Shown: positions 53,727 through 62,603 of the stretch, piece after piece | Position numbering within the stretch: position 1 is the stretch's first letter | Layout of the letters: each line of letters begins with the position of its first letter | Assembly (NCBI GenBank): GCA_030158485.1 | Contig: JAOASS010000022.1 | Location: 31,870-95,869, forward strand | Origin: Pseudobdellovibrionaceae bacterium | Lineage (GTDB): Bacteria; Bdellovibrionota; Bdellovibrionia; Bdellovibrionales; Bdellovibrionaceae | Reading direction: 5' to 3' | DNA length: 64,000 bases | Program-made: the position numbers and the translations under genes | The notes under the pieces: model-generated | What the model saw: the letters and a program-made list of their open reading frames with translations, nothing else | Told to the model about the DNA's origin: nothing | Databases searched by the model: none

Positions 53727-55334
53727 TCAATATGATTCTATTTGAGTGGCCATCCGAACGAGGTCACTTTGAATCTCTGTTTGAGACATTTCTTGTTCTG
53801 GATTAAGCGACCGATACCAGTAGTAGTTCCGAAGTATAAAAGCGACGTATTCCCTGGTTTCCCTGTAAGGAATTGTATCAACAAAGAGCATTGGATCGTT
53901 TGTTGGGTAGCGTTTCTGCCAATTCTGAACTTTACCAGGACCGGCATTGTAAGCTGCAAGGGCTAAGTGAACTTGACCATCAAAGCGATTGACCAGCATT
54001 TCCAAAAATTTGACTCCGGCTTGTACATTATAAATAGGGTCTTTTAATTGCCCACGAACTTTTGATATTTTTCTAGCCGTCGCAGGCATAATTTGCATCA
54101 GACCAGTGGCGCCGACGCGACTTTTTGCAGCGGGATCAAAAGCACTTTCTTGACGAATGAGTGATTGAACAAGCCAAGGGTCAATTGTTTTGGAAGTGGC
54201 TTCGACAAATTCAAAGTAAGAATTAGGAAAGAGCATTTTTTTGACAGCTTTCGTTCTAAACTGCGGATAGTTGTTCACTAAAGAAGATAAAATTTGAAAA
54301 TTTTTAATTCCCATATTTGTAATATGGAGAAGGCGTGCCCAGTAAATCTGGAATTCAGGTTCTGCTTCTTGAACTTTTTGAACTCGAATTTTTTGAAGAA
54401 CAGCACGAGCCGCTAAAAGTTGTTCGCTGACAATGAGCTTTTCCACTAATCTTGCGGTTTCATTGAGATGGGCATTTTGATTTGATTCAATCAAAATAGG
54501 AGTTTTTTCAATTAAAGAAGTCGGTGCATTTGTTGTGTCTGATGGAGTTTCTTCAATCATCAGTCGATGGTAGGAAAAATAGGGAATATCTAAACTATTA
54601 GATTTCGGTTTTTTTTCAGGAGCTGCGCTTTGGCAGCGCCATGTCCAATACTGAGAACGAGGTTTTAAATAATCTTCTGTTGAAATGCTGACTTTATCTA
54701 ATAAAGGTAGCGCTTTTGAACAATCTTGGTCCACAAGCCGAAACATGGCCGCGCGGTATGAAGAGAGTGTTGAGGTGCGAGAAGAAGGACATTCACTATT
54801 TTTTTCGTAAAGTGCTTGGACTGTATTTTTAACTTCCAAGTCGGGGAGTTCATCTTCAAGTGTTGATGCTAAAGCATGTCTTAAGTCACGACTTTTACAT
54901 TCTGTTTCGTGAATTAATTTATGACTCCAACCCATGAGCTTGTTTTTTTTGAGCCGCGAAAAAAATTGTAGACCGATTTCGATATTATAGTTTTCAAGAT
55001 TGGAAAAATTGCCTTCATTCAAGTCATGATTTATTTCGGAGATGAGTTTTTTATTTAAAGATTTCGATTTTTTAGAACTTTTTATTGGTAACTCGCATAA
55101 ATCATCCTGTTTAAGACATATTTTATGTAGGTCTTCTTGCCAATTGGTTTTGGATGAAGGTGTGCGAGGGTTTACTTTGTCTAAAGATTCAGACCAATTT
55201 GTAATGACAGCTTCTAATGTTAAATCATTGTTTAAAATGGATTGACTGAAATGAGGCGAACGACTTAATTCCGCAGATTGACATGAGATTAGAAATAAGC
55301 TCGCAAAAATAAGGACAAAGTAATAAAAGCGCAT
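53727..55334 (-). CDS. lipoprotein soluble lytic murein transglycosylase (SLT domain)
   Basis: 535 aa. Lipoprotein signal FYYFVLIFASLFLISCQSAE (LISC lipobox). About residues 370-515 are the SLT domain: WLVQSLIRQESAFDPAAKSR with the catalytic Glu, VGATGLMQIMPATARKIS, and ALAAYNAGPGKVQNW. The preceding region is a long helical superhelix, as in Slt70. Cuts glycan strands of peptidoglycan, here either the cell's own or prey wall. Confidence 0.92.
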   Translation of the reverse strand: MRFYYFVLIFASLFLISCQSAELSRSPHFSQSILNNDLTLEAVITNWSESLDKVNPRTPSSKTNWQEDLHKICLKQDDLCELPIKSSKKSKSLNKKLISEINHDLNEGNFSNLENYNIEIGLQFFSRLKKNKLMGWSHKLIHETECKSRDLRHALASTLEDELPDLEVKNTVQALYEKNSECPSSRTSTLSSYRAAMFRLVDQDCSKALPLLDKVSISTEDYLKPRSQYWTWRCQSAAPEKKPKSNSLDIPYFSYHRLMIEETPSDTTNAPTSLIEKTPILIESNQNAHLNETARLVEKLIVSEQLLAARAVLQKIRVQKVQEAEPEFQIYWARLLHITNMGIKNFQILSSLVNNYPQFRTKAVKKMLFPNSYFEFVEATSKTIDPWLVQSLIRQESAFDPAAKSRVGATGLMQIMPATARKISKVRGQLKDPIYNVQAGVKFLEMLVNRFDGQVHLALAAYNAGPGKVQNWQKRYPTNDPMLFVDTIPYRETREYVAFILRNYYWYRSLNPEQEMSQTEIQSDLVRMATQIESY

Positions 55335-55410
55335 AAATTAATATCGTCAAAAAAGAAGTAAAAACACAGTCTAGAATTAATGAAATTGTGTCATTTTGCG
55401 GTTCGAAAAA

Positions 55411-56169
55411 TTAAAATTTTCTAAGCAATCCAGTGACGTGGCCCCGAATCTGGACTTTGGGTTCTGCAAACCATTGAGAAGTTAGATTCACATTAGAAGG
55501 TCGAAGTTCGACTTTTTTATCGGGATTATTTTTAGGGTGAAAGTAAATTCTTTTAACAGTGGCTTCTTGGCCTGCGGTGCCATCAACAACAGCTACGACA
55601 AGATCGCCATTTTTTGCAGATTCTTTTTTAAGCACAACGATCCAGTCACCACTATGAATTCCTTCTTCAATCATCGAATTCCCTTCAACTTGAAGGGCGT
55701 AAGATTGTTCAGGATCTTTCATAAGAGTAGGAGGAACTTCAAGGGATTCGTTTTCAAAAGTTCTTTCGATGGGAGTACCCGCTGCCACCCTACCGAGAAG
55801 AGGAATAGGCCGGACCCCCGAAGAAGCCTGGAGGAGCATATCCTTCGGAGATCCGGTCGTCGCATTTACTTTTCTTAAAACTTGGGCTTGAAAAGCTGTG
55901 GCGCTACGAACCACTTCTAAGCCGCGCTTCTGATTGGGATGGACTTTGATGTAGCCTTTTTTAGTTAATTGCTTCACATAGTTTTGGACAGAATTAAAAG
56001 AAGCAAATCCAAATTCTTGACAGATTTCTTGGTATGAAGGGGACAGTCCTGTTCTGACAAGTTCAGTTTCGATAAAACCCAAAACGTTTTGTTCGTTTTC
56101 AGTCAAAGGACTAATTTCGGTCTTATCTGAAACTTTGTTTAATTTCTTAGGGAGGAGCTTAGTCTTCAT
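55411..56169 (-). CDS. lexA: LexA SOS repressor
   Basis: 252 aa with an N-terminal extension of about 20 residues before the winged helix (LTENEQNVLGFIETELVRTG, SPSYQEICQEFGFASFNSVQ). The peptidase part has the cleavage site at Ala130-Gly131 (LGRVAAGTPIE), catalytic Ser165 in VEGNSMIEEG and Lys206 in ATVKRIYF. A direct repeat TTAC-N7-TTAC lies over the translation start region. There is no clear Shine-Dalgarno. Bdellovibrio LexA is known to control few genes. Confidence 0.93.
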   Translation of the reverse strand: MKTKLLPKKLNKVSDKTEISPLTENEQNVLGFIETELVRTGLSPSYQEICQEFGFASFNSVQNYVKQLTKKGYIKVHPNQKRGLEVVRSATAFQAQVLRKVNATTGSPKDMLLQASSGVRPIPLLGRVAAGTPIERTFENESLEVPPTLMKDPEQSYALQVEGNSMIEEGIHSGDWIVVLKKESAKNGDLVVAVVDGTAGQEATVKRIYFHPKNNPDKKVELRPSNVNLTSQWFAEPKVQIRGHVTGLLRKF

Positions 56170-56172
56170 GCT

Positions 56173-56187
56173 TTACATATAATTTAC
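56173..56187 (-). promoter_or_regulatory. candidate LexA operator upstream of lexA
   Basis: Plus strand TTAC (56173-56176) and TTAC (56184-56187) with seven bases between, that is GTAA-N7-GTAA on the lexA strand, one helical turn apart. The format is like the alpha-proteobacterial GTTC-N7-GTTC box and is different from the TTAC-N3-GTAA reported for B. bacteriovorus, which I could not find here. The site is about 4 bp upstream of the ATG. Speculative. Confidence 0.3.
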
Positions 56188-56275
56188 ACAAAGACATCAG
56201 TCAACTTTATTTTTTAAGTATTTTTAAATTTTGTAATATCCAAACCTTGATCTAAGCCTAGGACCTGTTTTTATC

Positions 56276-56464
56276 TTATTCGGCGCAAGAATAAAGTGCT
56301 AAAAATCGACAACTTTTAGTATTCGATACGGAACTGATTGTTCGCTCTTGGTTAGATTTGTTTTTGGGTTGATGAGGTACCACCGAGCAGTTTTGAAAAA
56401 AGAGAATCAGAATCGGATTTAAAATAAAAAAAATCGCAAAACTTGTTCCGCCGCGTCGATCCAT
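56276..56464 (-). CDS. small FQNC-type lipoprotein
   Basis: 62 aa from the ATG at 56464 (GAGGG five bases upstream; a GTG four codons earlier is less likely). Hydrophobic TSFAIFFILNPILILFFQNC ends in the FQNC motif also seen in the gene at 52933-53655, then a short polar tail with three further Cys-containing segments (NTKSCRFLALYSCAE). Likely a membrane-anchored peptide of unknown job. Confidence 0.5.
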   Translation of the reverse strand: MDRRGGTSFAIFFILNPILILFFQNCSVVPHQPKNKSNQERTISSVSNTKSCRFLALYSCAE

Positions 56465-56596
56465 CCAAGCCCTCACTTTATTAATATTTGCTCTTCTTAA
56501 TAGTTTACAAGAAAGTCGTCCCTAGACCTCAGTCTAAAGTTTTATTTTCTCAAATTGAGATAGAGAGATTAAAAACTGTGTGAGAGAATATCTTGA

Positions 56597-57484
56597 ATGA
56601 AAACAGTACTTCTTTTATTTTTCAGTTTATCTGTGTTGGCGTCTGAACCAATCGCACGCCCTGAACTTTTATCGACTGTTAATACAGTGTCTGTTCCAAA
56701 CCAAGACACTTGTATTGGATTGCTTGAAAATGTGAAGGGTCGAAGCTTTGAATCTGAAAATCTCAAAAAAGTTTGCGCGAAAGTTCAAGTCTTAGACGGA
56801 TGTATAAGTGTGAACGGTAGTCCAATTGTTCATTTTGAGAAGTCAGGTTATGATAAAGCCAAAAAAAGAATTCTAGTTTTTAGTTTGATTCATGGCGATG
56901 AAACAGGTGCGGGTGCTTTAGTCCGTTATTGGCTTGAAAGATTAAATGAAATCAATCCACGAAATGATTGGCGAATTGTTCCTGTTTTGAATCCTGATGG
57001 TTTCAAAGCCAAGACTCGGACTAACGCGAACAATGTGGATTTAAATCGAAACTTTCCGACCCGAGATTGGGATCAGCTCGCAACTTCGAGTTGGAAAAAA
57101 CAAACTTCTTCTAATCCTAGAAGATTTCCAGGCACGGTTGCCGGTGGCGAGCCTGAAGTTCAGTGTGCCGTTAAACATTTGCAAGATTATAAGCCAGAGT
57201 TTGTTGTTTCAATTCATACTCCACTTGGATTATTAGATTTTGATGGCCCCAAAGTAAAGCCACCAACTTTTAGTTATCTACCTTGGAAATCTCTTGGAAA
57301 TTTTCCTGGAAGTTTGGGACGATTTATGTGGGCCGAGCGCAGTGTGCCTGTTTTAACAACGGAACTCAAATCAAGTCTTCCAACAACATTTGATACTTTT
57401 GATCGCTTGCAAGATGTCTTAGGTGAGCTTGCAAAAAACGAATTGAATTCTTCACGTTCAACAAGCGTTACTTCAGAACATTGA
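56597..57484 (+). CDS. exported M14 zinc peptidase (MpaA/Dap-peptide amidase-like)
   Basis: 295 aa. Signal peptide MKTVLLLFFSLSVLAS. Zinc ligands His99/Glu102 in SLIHGDETGAG and His207 in VSIHTPLG; the substrate motif VLNPDGFKAKTRTNANNVDL is followed by NRNF (Arg151) and the catalytic Glu256 is in LTTELKSSLP. The spacing is that of small bacterial M14 enzymes related to murein amidase MpaA, which cuts the D-Glu to Dap peptide bond. Being exported, it could digest prey murein peptides. Confidence 0.87.
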   Translation: MKTVLLLFFSLSVLASEPIARPELLSTVNTVSVPNQDTCIGLLENVKGRSFESENLKKVCAKVQVLDGCISVNGSPIVHFEKSGYDKAKKRILVFSLIHGDETGAGALVRYWLERLNEINPRNDWRIVPVLNPDGFKAKTRTNANNVDLNRNFPTRDWDQLATSSWKKQTSSNPRRFPGTVAGGEPEVQCAVKHLQDYKPEFVVSIHTPLGLLDFDGPKVKPPTFSYLPWKSLGNFPGSLGRFMWAERSVPVLTTELKSSLPTTFDTFDRLQDVLGELAKNELNSSRSTSVTSEH

Positions 57485-57496
57485 AGCTTAAGGTGA

Positions 57497-57901
57497 CTAG
57501 TGAATATTGGGGTTCGTTAGGGCTTGATTAATTTGTTCAACACGCTCTTGTTGTGTCATGACTTTGTCTTGAATAGCTTCAAGTTTTTTAATCAGCTTGG
57601 TTTTTGCCATTTTAATAGCTTCAAAAATGTCTTCGTGTAAACCTTCGCTTTGTAGTTTTGTATCGTCTTCTTTTAAGACAATTGAAATTCGGTACATTTT
57701 AGCTAATTTTTTCTTATTCACAGTTTGGCCGTCAGCTTCAAGCTGAGCTTGCAGCTTCAGTGGATCCTTGGCCATAACAGCAACTCGGGTTTGCGGCGTA
57801 ACGTAGTGCTCAAAGTCGACGATCTGCTGATAAATAAATGAACGAATTTCTGGATTCTCTTCGAGAACTGCAGCTAGAGATGGATTTACGATATTAGACA
57901 T
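57497..57901 (-). CDS. HPF/RaiA-like ribosome-associated protein
   Basis: 134 aa. VDFEHYVTPQTRVAVMAKDP opens a beta strand; YRISIVLKEDDTKLQSEGLH followed by EDIFEAIKMAKTKLIKKLEA matches the central strand-helix of the sigma-54 modulation/HPF family, then a coiled tail. The long-form C-terminal domain is absent. Ribosome hibernation or translation dampening is the likely role. The match is to fold pattern, without the full conserved set. Confidence 0.55.
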   Translation of the reverse strand: MSNIVNPSLAAVLEENPEIRSFIYQQIVDFEHYVTPQTRVAVMAKDPLKLQAQLEADGQTVNKKKLAKMYRISIVLKEDDTKLQSEGLHEDIFEAIKMAKTKLIKKLEAIQDKVMTQQERVEQINQALTNPNIH

Positions 57902-58109
57902 ACTGCCTCCTTCTCAAAATGGAATATAACCACACACTTAGTATAACAATGGGTCGGCTTTATTGCTTGGCAAGATACTTTAGGGCTGCCAAAAGAAATT
58001 CAAATGTGCTTAAAGTCTTGAAAAGCAGGATCGCGAGATATACTTTGTTTCAAAACAAGACTTGTCATAGCTGACTTTAGTCTTACAACAAGACGGATTA
58101 AATTGAACC

Positions 58110-58787
58110 ATGTCGCTTTTAAAACTTGAAAACTCTTGGAAGCAAAGAATAGAGCCTGAATTTCATAAAGACTATATGAAAAAGCTCAAAGTTTTTTTGC
58201 AAAATCAAATCGATTCAAAAAAAACGATCTATCCCAAAACGGATCAGTACTTTGCAGCGCTTAACCTCACCCCATTTGATAAAGTGAAAGCTGTTATTAT
58301 TGGACAAGACCCCTACCATGGGCCAGGCCAAGCTCATGGACTTTCTTTTTCAGTCCAACAAGGAGTTCGATTCCCCCCCTCATTGCAAAATATTTTTAAG
58401 GAATTGCAGACTGATTTAAATATTTCTAAACCGCAGTCTGGTAATCTGCAAAAATGGGCAGACCAGGGCGTGCTCTTGCTCAATGCGGTTTTAACTGTTG
58501 AGTCCGGGAAAGCAGCTTCCCACCAAGGGCAAGGGTGGGAACAATTTACGGATAGTTTGATTCACGCTTTAAATAACGAAAAAGAAAATTTAGTTTTTAT
58601 TCTTTGGGGTTCTTATGCTCAGAAAAAAGGAACTTTTATTAACCGTAGTAAACATTTGGTTTTAGAATGCGTCCATCCTTCACCTTTGTCTTCGCACCGT
58701 GGATTTTTTGGATCAAAGCCTTTTTCGAAAACAAATGCTTACTTGCAAGCTCACGGGATAGGACCTATCGACTGGAACCTTGATTGA
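58110..58787 (+). CDS. ung: uracil-DNA glycosylase
   Basis: Removes uracil from DNA. 225 aa, usual length. The water-activating loop VIIGQDPYHGPGQAHGLSF has Asp67 and the DNA intercalation loop is HPSPLSSHRGFFG. The stop overlaps the aroB start by 4 bp, so it opens a polycistronic unit with the shikimate genes; the functional link is unclear. Confidence 0.96.
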   Translation: MSLLKLENSWKQRIEPEFHKDYMKKLKVFLQNQIDSKKTIYPKTDQYFAALNLTPFDKVKAVIIGQDPYHGPGQAHGLSFSVQQGVRFPPSLQNIFKELQTDLNISKPQSGNLQKWADQGVLLLNAVLTVESGKAASHQGQGWEQFTDSLIHALNNEKENLVFILWGSYAQKKGTFINRSKHLVLECVHPSPLSSHRGFFGSKPFSKTNAYLQAHGIGPIDWNLD

Positions 58788-59830
58788 AACCATATCTTAT
58801 TTTAAATCAACTGCCAAAAATAAAAAATCAAAAAAATAGCCTACTTATTTTTGATTCGATTTTGCTTAAGCAAGCTTCACTTAAGAATTGGATCGGACAA
58901 TTTTCGATTCAGTACGCTGTGCGATCGGGTGAATCTTTAAAAAATATCGAAAACTTACCCGTGCACTTAAAGAGTATTTTAAAGCTACAACAAAAAAATC
59001 AAATCACATTTTCCAATATCTATGTGATGGGTGGCGGCAGCGTAGGTGACTTCGGAGGTTTTGTTGCGTCGATTCTGAAGCGGGGCTTACCTGTTGTTCA
59101 AATTCCAACAACTTGGTTAGCGGCACTTGATTCTGCTCATGGCGGAAAAACAGCTTTAAATGTGGATGGATTTAAAAATCAAGTCGGGACTTTTCATTAC
59201 CCACAACAAATTTTAATTGTGCGTGAAGTTTTAGAAACACAACCCAAGATTCGGTTAAAGGAAGCGGCAGGAGAATTTTTAAAAACAGCTTTACTGGGTG
59301 GACCCTCTTTATTTCATAAATTATCGGCTTGGGATTGGGAGCAAGGGCAAGTTAAGTGGACTGATCTTAAAAGCTTTATTGATGTGAAATATTCAGTCAT
59401 CAAAAAAGACCCTTTTGAAAAAAAAGGACACCGGCATGTTTTAAATCTAGGTCATACGATGGGTCATGTGTGGGAAGGGGCGCAAGGAATTCCCCACGGC
59501 ATGGCGATTTACTATGGTCTTTTATTTGATTTAGCCTGGAGCACTCGTTTAGGGATTTTGTCTTCGAAGACAGCTTCGCAAATTATGGGTCAAGGTCCTT
59601 GGGAAAATCTATTTGATATGAAAACGGATCAGCTTTTATTCAAATTGAATGAAAAAAAATTGGTCGGCGCTCTATTGCAAGACAAGAAAAATTTTAAAAA
59701 TGGTTTGCGCTATATTTTTATTAAAAAACCCGGTCAAACTGTGATTAAAACTGTGAAGCTCCAGGATATTTTAAAAGAATTCAGACGTCAGAAAAAAATC
59801 TTAGAGAATTTTTCTTATGAAGAGCTTTGA
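58784..59830 (+). CDS. aroB: 3-dehydroquinate synthase
   Basis: Second step of the shikimate pathway. 348 aa. NAD loop and glycine cluster VMGGGSVGDFGGFVASILKR, then QIPTTWLAALDSAHGGKTAL with the conserved Lys, LNLGHTMGHVWEG and the zinc-ligand motif IPHGMAIYYG. It starts inside the end of ung and its end overlaps aroA by 14 bp. In fungal AROM the same activity is the first domain. Confidence 0.93.
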   Translation: MKPYLILNQLPKIKNQKNSLLIFDSILLKQASLKNWIGQFSIQYAVRSGESLKNIENLPVHLKSILKLQQKNQITFSNIYVMGGGSVGDFGGFVASILKRGLPVVQIPTTWLAALDSAHGGKTALNVDGFKNQVGTFHYPQQILIVREVLETQPKIRLKEAAGEFLKTALLGGPSLFHKLSAWDWEQGQVKWTDLKSFIDVKYSVIKKDPFEKKGHRHVLNLGHTMGHVWEGAQGIPHGMAIYYGLLFDLAWSTRLGILSSKTASQIMGQGPWENLFDMKTDQLLFKLNEKKLVGALLQDKKNFKNGLRYIFIKKPGQTVIKTVKLQDILKEFRRQKKILENFSYEEL

Positions 59831-60983
59831 CTTTAAAGGTCCAGTTAGCAGTTCGAAGTCCTATTTTAATCGCGCGCTTATTTTGTCCTATTATAAAAAA
59901 AGTTTGAAGATAATGGGTCAAAGTAAAAGCCTGGATATTGATTACTTACAAAAAGCCATTCAAAATTTTGGTTCTGATTTAGAAGTAGGTGAAGGTGGGA
60001 CAACTTTAAGATTCTTGAGCTTTTTGGTTTCAAGGCAACTAGGATCTTGGCGCTTGAAAGGGAGTCACAGACTTTTTTCAAGACCACAAAATGAGTTAAA
60101 AAATATTTTGAATCAGCTAGGTGTTCAAGTTTATTTTGAAGCTGATAGTTTAAAAATAGTATCTGAAGGATGGGTTTACTCTGAAGTGGTTTCTCTTGAT
60201 CTATCAAAATCAAGCCAATTTGCTTCGGGCCTTATTTTAAATTCTTGGGACTTGCCTTTCGATTTAAATATCCAACTCAGTCAAGAAAGAGTTTCCGATG
60301 GTTATCTCGAGATGACTTTAGATCTTGTTTCTAAGTCTGGGATGCGATTTGTTCGAAATGAAAATTTGATTCAAATCCCGGCTCAGCAAAAAATCAAGAT
60401 TGATCAAATTTATATTGAACCTGACTTAAGTTCTGCTTTTGTTATCGCAAGCCTTGCTGCGGCTCGTGGACGTTGTGAAATAGATCAATTTCCCTTTGAA
60501 AGTCTTCAGCCAGATCTATACTTTGTCGAACTTTTTAAAAAAATGCAGATTCCCATTGAACAGCGCGGACCCACGTTGTTTGTTCAAAGAGGAAGTGATT
60601 TAAAGCCTCTTGAAGTTTCATTGAAGCAAGCTCCAGATCTTTTTCCCGTACTGTGTGTGCTTTTGACCAAAGTAAAAGGAAAAAGCCGAATCTTTGATAC
60701 GCCCCAGCTTCTGTATAAAGAGTCTAATCGATTGCAGAAAACAAGTGAACTGCTGACTTTGATGAAAGTGGAACATCAACTTGAACGAAACGGCATTACA
60801 ATTTTAAGTACAGGTCGACATCATCATGAATTTTTTGAATTTGATCCTGATCAGGATCACAGATTAGCTTTTGCTGGGGCTTTGGCAAAAGCGATGGGAT
60901 ATCGAATGCGAATCAAAAATTCGCATGTAGTTGACAAAAGTTTTTCTGATTTTTGGAGTTTAATTGGAGGCGGACCTGGATAA
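59817..60983 (+). CDS. aroA: 3-phosphoshikimate 1-carboxyvinyltransferase
   Basis: EPSP synthase. 388 aa, slightly shorter than the usual 430. It starts KGPVSSSKSYFNRALILSY (phosphoshikimate/PEP residues), then GEGGTTLRFLSFLVSRQLG, and closes with FDPDQDHRLAFAGALAKAMG (DHR loop). The tail overlaps aroKDE by 20 bp. In AROM this domain comes second, directly after AroB. Confidence 0.93.
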   Translation: MKSFDFKGPVSSSKSYFNRALILSYYKKSLKIMGQSKSLDIDYLQKAIQNFGSDLEVGEGGTTLRFLSFLVSRQLGSWRLKGSHRLFSRPQNELKNILNQLGVQVYFEADSLKIVSEGWVYSEVVSLDLSKSSQFASGLILNSWDLPFDLNIQLSQERVSDGYLEMTLDLVSKSGMRFVRNENLIQIPAQQKIKIDQIYIEPDLSSAFVIASLAAARGRCEIDQFPFESLQPDLYFVELFKKMQIPIEQRGPTLFVQRGSDLKPLEVSLKQAPDLFPVLCVLLTKVKGKSRIFDTPQLLYKESNRLQKTSELLTLMKVEHQLERNGITILSTGRHHHEFFEFDPDQDHRLAFAGALAKAMGYRMRIKNSHVVDKSFSDFWSLIGGGPG

Positions 60984-62580
60984 GTTTGTGATTGTCGGTC
61001 ACCGTGGAGCCGGAAAAACATCTTTGCTTCAAAGGTGGCGTATTTATTGTCCTGAACTTGCGTTTGCTGACTTAGATCAAGAAATTGAAAAAGCAGAAGG
61101 GGCTTTAATTTCTGATATTTTTTTAAATCAAGGGGAAGCTTATTTTCGTGAACTTGAAAGAAAAGTTTGGCATCAGCTGGGCCCTTTTCATGTTGTCTCT
61201 GTCGGTGGTGGATTCGATTTGGATTTGATTTCACCTGAACATAAAATTTTATGGGTCCGACGGGATCAAGATCGTTTTGATCGTATTTTTTTGGATCGAC
61301 CACCTTTGCCTGAATATAAAAAAAGATTTCAAGAACGAGAGCTCAATTTTCAGAAACGAGCACATTCGATTTATACTCTACCTGAAGGTCTTTTTAAGAC
61401 GGATGAAGAAGAAAAAAAAATATTACTGAATCAGTTTGATAATGTGGGGGGTACTGTAACACTGCCGCTTCAGGTTTATCCGGGAACACTTATTGAAGTT
61501 CGTGATGATCTTCAAATGAAAAATTATGCGACCGACCAACTTCTTTATTCTGTTCGTCAAGGTTTGACTTATCCAGAAAATGTAAAAATTGATTGGGATG
61601 TGAGACAGCCTCTTCCGGAAGGTTTAGATCCCTACATTCTATCGACTCATGAAAATTCATTAAAAGATTTACAGCTCTATGAAAATACAAATGCTATTTT
61701 GAAATTTTGCCCGTTGATTCATTCGTGGTCTGAACTTTTAGAAGGCCTTAAATGGCAAATGAAAAATCCTGACCAGTATGTATTTTTACCAAGATCAGTT
61801 GATGGAAGGTGGAATTGGTTTAGACTTTGGATGAAAGGTCGACAAGCTTTGAATTTTTGGCGTGAAGGTTCAGGATCTTCTTTGGATCAACCCACGTTGT
61901 GGCAGTGGTTGAGTCATCCTTTAAGTCCTCAGCAATTTGCAGCCGTTCTGGGAAATCCCGTTCAACATAGTTTTTCGCCAGTGTATCATAAGAGTTTTTT
62001 TCTAAATCAGGGTCTTCCTTTTTACCGAATTCAAATCGAAGAATCTGAGTGGATGGAAGCAATTCAAATTTTAGATAAATTAGGCATGGTAGCAGCCGCT
62101 GTGACTTCACCGCTTAAAGTCGAAGCCGGGAAATGGCTGGGTCAAAAACCTTTAAATACTTTATGGAAAACTAAATCTACTTGGTCGGGTGATAACACTG
62201 ACCGATTAGGAGCGGAATCTTTATTAGCAGATTACAAGAAACGGATCGTTGTTGTTTGGGGCGGTGGTGGTGTTCTGCAGATTTTAAAAGAAGTTCTTCC
62301 TGAAGCGTCTTTTTATTCTTCTCGAGCGGGTAAGCCTCGTGAAAATTTTCAAATGATGAAAGATCCAGAAGTTTTAGTTTGGGCTGACCCCCATGATTCG
62401 ATCGATCAAATTCCAAGACACTGGAAGCCAAAATTGATAATTGATATAAGTTACCATGATCAGTCGGTTGCCAAAAAGTATGCTCAAAAAATAGCTGCAG
62501 AATATGTGTCAGGTCTGAAAATGTTTGTACGCCAAGCGGAAGAGCAGCAAAAATTTTGGCGAGAGCTTGGGAAAATTTAA
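60964..62580 (+). CDS. trifunctional shikimate kinase - type I 3-dehydroquinase - shikimate dehydrogenase
   Basis: 538 aa from a TTG at 60964 with GGAG five bases upstream (GTG at 60988 is an alternative). AroK: P-loop GHRGAGKTS (12-20), Asp38, Arg62 in GEAYFRELE, GGG 81-83. AroD, compact (~165-325): IEVRDD (Glu178, Arg180), His229 in LSTHE and Schiff-base Lys247 in ILKFCP; the usual E of the DxE pair reads Asp (IDWDV). AroE: NPVQHSFSP (331-339), Lys385 in VTSPLKVEAG and Asp413 in GDNTDR. The domain order equals the last three of AROM. Confidence 0.88.
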   Translation: MEADLDKFVIVGHRGAGKTSLLQRWRIYCPELAFADLDQEIEKAEGALISDIFLNQGEAYFRELERKVWHQLGPFHVVSVGGGFDLDLISPEHKILWVRRDQDRFDRIFLDRPPLPEYKKRFQERELNFQKRAHSIYTLPEGLFKTDEEEKKILLNQFDNVGGTVTLPLQVYPGTLIEVRDDLQMKNYATDQLLYSVRQGLTYPENVKIDWDVRQPLPEGLDPYILSTHENSLKDLQLYENTNAILKFCPLIHSWSELLEGLKWQMKNPDQYVFLPRSVDGRWNWFRLWMKGRQALNFWREGSGSSLDQPTLWQWLSHPLSPQQFAAVLGNPVQHSFSPVYHKSFFLNQGLPFYRIQIEESEWMEAIQILDKLGMVAAAVTSPLKVEAGKWLGQKPLNTLWKTKSTWSGDNTDRLGAESLLADYKKRIVVVWGGGGVLQILKEVLPEASFYSSRAGKPRENFQMMKDPEVLVWADPHDSIDQIPRHWKPKLIIDISYHDQSVAKKYAQKIAAEYVSGLKMFVRQAEEQQKFWRELGKI

Positions 62581-62603
62581 ATGAGCCTTCGGCTAGGTTA
62601 ATA

